Shown here: piece after piece, positions 59,718-64,000 of the stretch
Layout of the letters: the number at the start of each line of letters is the position of its first letter
Numbering within the stretch: position 1 is the first letter of the stretch
NCBI RefSeq assembly: GCF_040939455.1
Contig: NC_134110.1
Location: 99,973,001-100,037,000 of the forward strand
DNA from: Microcebus murinus
Lineage: Eukaryota; Chordata; Mammalia; Primates; Cheirogaleidae
Direction of reading: 5' to 3'
DNA: 64,000 nt
Program-made: the position numbers and the translations under genes
Notes under the pieces: generated by a model
Told to the model about the DNA's origin: nothing
What the model saw: only the letters and a program-made list of their open reading frames with translations
Databases searched by the model: none

Positions 59718-62218
59718 CTGTAAAAAAACATGAGTATGAAGATGTATCTTAAATACTTCTTGTTCAATTCTTGAAGAGCACAAATCTTCATAACCTACAT
59801 AATTTATTAACACTATCTATACTTAAATCAGTAAACTCTTATTTTTAAAAGTCAATAAAAACTCTTAAGGTTAACATAAGAGTAATATTGCTAGTTAAGT
59901 AATAGCTACATCTTACTTACTACCTACTATTGATCAGCTCCTTACTGATCCCCTACTACTCTGGCTACCTAACAGTAAAACTCACAAGAATCTTGGAAAA
60001 CAGGGATTCTTTTCCCCATTTTACAGATGAAGAAACTTAAGCTCAAGAGCAAATAGCTTGCTCAAAGTCACACACCTAGGAAGTAGCAGGGCAGAGATTC
60101 CAGTCCAGGTATGCCTAGTCCAAAGTTCTTTCAAATCCATCTCATGGCCAAACACTGTCTAAAGTATTTATTAGAGCAAGAGAAATGATATCCCATTAGC
60201 AATTACAAATCTAATCTTCCATTAACCCTATCACAAAGAGAATCACTCAAGACAATGTGAATCTGACCATGCTTATCCCTATCAAAACTGGCAAGACCAT
60301 AATAAAATCTATTGACATTAAAAGTTAGATGATCTTAATTCTATAATTAAATTTGTATAAATTAATAATAGCAAAAATCATTAAGAGATTTTAATAAATT
60401 AAGGTTGTTTGACTCAAGAACAGCTAATTTTAAGTCTTAATATTACACAGGTTTTCAAATTACAACTATTTATGGATGAAAGAATCCTGTCAGTAATCAA
60501 ATATTTTAATAAAACCTATACTGGAACTTTAGAGGACTGGTATTAGTAATACATTTCTCCTTGAGACTGGGAAATAAAGGAATGGATGCTAAAAACTAGG
60601 CAGACTAATCAAACTTCTCACTGGTTTAAAGATCTGATCCAAGATTATAAATATCATTAAGATTAAAATAATTTTCAGCTTATGTTATATTAAAAGCTCA
60701 CTGATTAAAACTAAATGCATTCTCATAATGAATGAATGAACAGAAGAGATTTCATTAATTACAAGACAAAATATAAAATCTCTTTTGCACTAAGAATTAT
60801 AATGATTTTATACCTTCAGAAAGCAATGAAAGACTTAAGGTAATCATGTCAAAATATTAAAAAGATTATAAAGGGGGAAATTTTTGAAAAAGTCAAATGC
60901 TAAAAATATTCACATTTTATTATTGATAAAAAGGAAAAAATAATGAAAGTAACCTAATGCTCCATATGAGGAAATTAGTTAAGTAAATATTTTAGTCATA
61001 CATTAAACTGTTCCTTACAAAACATGCAAATTAATGTAAAATATTAATGCTAGTATTAAATCTTAAATAACAAAATTGTCTGAATATGTGAAAATATGCA
61101 AATTTAAAAAGAAATAAACAAATCAAAGTAACTATTTTAGGATGGTAAGATTATAATGATGTTCTTCTGTTCTCTAGTTTCCAAATCTTCTATAAAGTGA
61201 CCATGTTAACTTTTTAAAGGAAGACTTTATAGCCAATTTAGTTTATACACAAAGGGCTTTTTAGTAACACAAGGATACCCAAAACATTAACCATGTTTAT
61301 GGAAGGCATCGAAGTAGATCACTACTTAATTCACTGGTTTGTGTTTGTCTGGTTGATGGCTTGGCTTTTGTTTTTATTCCTGAGAACATTCTATCGACTT
61401 CTTGGCTTGTTTCTGGTGACTTAGTGACAGAAGAATGTAAGATTTAATCCCAATGAATTCAAGAATGATTTAAAACTCTATCACGTATGAAACAATTTTG
61501 TTAATCTTTTTAAAAAGATAAAGGCCTTTATGAACAGATTAAAAAGAATGTAGTCTTAAATCTTAGAGTTATTAAGTCTATTGGGCAAGTCTTGTATAAG
61601 AGACATAATGTATGCACACACTCTTCAGGGAAGAAATAGTATTATATCATTATATGAAGACAAAATATATCTTAAATTGTTTTTACTAAGTTTGATTTCC
61701 TATCAAACCGCAGTTATCACACTCTAATAACAGCAAAATTAAACTCCAAAAATCAGTATGTCGTAGAAAAATTCAGCATATGAAAAATCAACTACCTTCT
61801 ACACCAAAATATAAATTGACAAAAATTACAATTTATGTACACATAAGGATGTAAACAAAAGTTATTTACATATAAGGATGTAACTTACAAAAATAATGAC
61901 TAAATACTTGCTAATAAAGAAATAAATTAGATAACATTTTTGGCCATAAAGTTTTTATTTTTAGATATATTACCTAAACAGGATAATTAGATATTCCCCA
62001 AATTATTTTTTTTTACTTTTTTTAAAAATTATACTTATTTATTTTTTTCTCTTTGACAGAGCCAAGAAGATATGCCCTAATTAGAGTTTCAAGTGTGTTA
62101 TACCCTAAAAAAGGCAAAAAGTTTTTCAAATCATACTAAAGAGCTCAAAACAGACTACCGTATAATTGGGTCATGTTAATTAAACATATTTATATCACTA
62201 TCTACAGTGAAAGTTTAC
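59718..62218 (-). other. TMEM68 intron; MIR at about 60000-60125
   Basis: TTCCCCATTTTACAGATGAAG, GCTCAAAGTCACACACCTAGG and AAGTAGCAGGGCAGAGATTCC are a reverse-strand MIR. The remaining 2.3 kb is AT-rich with no other feature. Confidence 0.7.
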
Positions 62219-62383
62219 CTGGAATTTTAAAGACAAAGTGATCAGCTACTACTCGGCAAGTTCTGCCTTTGTGGATTAAAATTTTAGCCACCAAGTAGTA
62301 AAAATCTATGGGGATAGCTCCATGATAAAAAATTATAAGTGCTGGTCCTTCTGGTATTTTTTCCATTCCATGAACTTCATAAC
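62219..62383 (-). CDS. TMEM68: TMEM68 coding exon with the His-Asp acyltransferase motif
   Basis: After acceptor GTTTTTCAAACAG it begins with two bases of a split Gly codon, then YEVHGMEKIPEGPALIIFYH, GAIPIDFYYLVAKILIHKGR, TCRVVADHFVFKIP and one base of Gly, with donor GTAAAC. HGAIPID supplies the histidine and acidic residue expected of an acyltransferase active site. This is the most 5' exon in the window; the split codon shows another coding exon lies upstream, past 64000. Confidence 0.95.
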
Positions 62384-64000
62384 CTGTTTGAAAAACAAAA
62401 ATGCAGATATTTAAAATACATTTATAAGTTTATTTACACTAAAGGATGGTCAGTAACTTAGAAGATCTGTCTTTTCTTACAAAAGTACATGAGTCTTCCT
62501 GGTTCCCTTCCCCTTTTCTCCTTTCTTCCCTCTCTCTTTCTCCTTCTCTTTCACGAACAAATCAGTCCTACAGCCACTAAGGTAGGCCAGAGCAAAGCAG
62601 GCACCTGTGTGGAGAGGTGGCCTGGTGTGGGACACCACAGCCTGAGCAGGTGAGGAGGGCACCATGCAGGGTGGTGGCCTGGCCCAGGATGTCAGAGCAC
62701 AGGTACGGAAAAGAGGGTACCCATGAATGGTAGGAGATGGTAGCAATGATGGGAGATTAGTTATATACAGGGGAATTGATCAAACAAGTCTACATATTAA
62801 GGATGAGATGACCCAGGTTTTCAGCTGTTGGAGGAGAGGTTGAAAAAATAGAAAAGGAGGGAACTAAAATAAACTGCAACCACAAGAGAACATTACTACT
62901 ACTCTAAAGAAGAGAAAAGGACAGTTAGTCTACAAATTTCTAATTTTTTTGAGCATGTCAGAGAGCAGAGATCACAAGCAAACAGGTAAACTAAATTCCA
63001 AAGGGTGACAAGGTCCTCTAAGGAAAGACCTGAAATGTCAACAAATACTTCAAGGCCAAGTGTGGGCTAGCATTAAGTGAAGAATCCCTGGGAGCCTCAG
63101 ACACACTCATTCTCCATATCTCCCCTACAAGCCTCACAGGAAAAATTAGGAGTGAGGCAGGAGACAAAAGACAGCCTCTGATAGTGATTAAGAGAACAAA
63201 CCTCCACTCATTTCCTGGAAGTCTCTCTCATAAAAGCAAAACCTGTCATAAACCAGGAGAGGTGCAGGAAACCTTTCCACTCCCTCTAAGAAAAGGGCAT
63301 ATGCATCTGATGCTGGGAGGGACAGAACTCCAAGCCAACCCCCACACACTCCTCCATCATCCCACCATCAGGCAAAAGTCTACTATTCCTAGGGAAGGGG
63401 TAGAAGTAAATATCTGTTGCTGGGAAGCAAAAGGTGGGCATCAGGAAATCCCTTAGGCTCAGGGTCCCAAAATGACATAAAGTAGAGATCTACTGCTGGA
63501 GGGAAGGGCAGCAAACTTGCTCCCATCACAAAACCCCCACCTGTACAAGACAAAGTTTGCCTGCTATAGGAAGAAATGAATGCTGAAAAGCCTCACCCCT
63601 GGGCCACAAGAATATGGGAGCTAATAAGATTGTAACTAAACCAGGAACACTGAAAAGTAACCCCCCAACCCTGGTTCCCACTGCACCCTCACATGGAGTT
63701 ATAAGCAAAGGTGAACTTTCTTGGGGTTGGGGCAGGAGCATGAAAAGAGATCCCTTCTATGGCAGAGGCATACAGGACTGAGGGTGGAGCAGAAACACCA
63801 AGAAAAACCCTCTGGTACTCCAGGCTCTATGCTGTGCAGAAGAAAATAGTAGGAGTTTCAAGTCTGTGCTGAACTAAGGTAACTACAGCAATAATAAAAC
63901 CCAAACTCACTTCAACTACTCAAGAGATTAAATCAACCCCCAACTGATCGCTAATGGCCTGACAGAAGACGAGTGCTAATTTTCAGTTATAAATACTATT
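62384..64000. other. TMEM68 intron; possible old L1 5'UTR-like sequence
   Basis: From about 62560 the base composition becomes GC-richer with AGGAAAGACCTGAAATGTC and TCCCAAAATGACATAAAG-like text, resembling 5'UTRs of old L1 elements. I cannot assign it firmly. Frames of 70-90 codons are unrecognised, and no TMEM68 exon is visible here. Confidence 0.3.

Overview
The window is mammalian nuclear DNA, most likely from a strepsirrhine (lemur-type) primate. Evidence: many dimeric Alu elements carry the arm junction AATTGGCCAACTAAAAATA and the right-arm wording GTGAGCTAGGCTGATGCCACGGCACTCTAG, which I associate with strepsirrhine Alus. L1 copies of one relatively young family also recur, and there is a piggyBac-type non-autonomous element. 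Species assignment is inference. There are no bacterial-style operons, CRISPR arrays or phage genes. Interspersed repeats dominate the sequence. LAYOUT. 1-8.9 kb: a truncated L1 holds a 3.4 kb retrocopy of a spliced, polyadenylated transcript. That retrocopy joins OPN3 (opsin 3) exon 1 to CHML (Rab escort protein 2). It has an 11-bp target-site duplication (TSD), a poly(A) tail and an uninterrupted 682-codon CHML frame. The frame itself carries a tiny second retroinsertion, 18 nt plus 46 A with a 17-bp TSD, which adds 27 codons including a run of 16 lysines. An older L1 follows and contains another poly(A)-tailed retrocopy of unidentified origin. 9-26 kb: intergenic DNA with Alu, MIR, MST/MLT LTRs, L1 pieces, microsatellites and a TTAA-flanked piggyBac-like MITE. 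26-27.3 kb: an isolated CpG island beside a 5'-inverted (twin-primed) L1. 27.8-43.4 kb: nested old and young L1s, an IAP-like solo LTR, Alu-in-Alu, a Tigger element containing a short L1 with a 3' transduction, and an LTR complex. 43.95-44.2 kb: a 3'-truncated 7SK RNA retropseudogene with TSD. 44.26-64 kb: the 3' half of TMEM68 on the minus strand. This part comprises the last five coding exons with intact splice sites and phase, a stop codon, a 3'UTR and a poly(A) signal. Its introns hold Alu, L1 and MIR copies. The 5' exons lie beyond position 64000. FUNCTION. Only TMEM68 is a clear ancestral host gene here; it is an acyltransferase-like membrane protein linked to alternative triacylglycerol synthesis. 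The CHML retrocopy is the only other long conserved frame and may be a candidate retrogene. Its OPN3 leader has decayed. The two are unrelated in pathway; the CHML copy arrived by L1-mediated retrotransposition.
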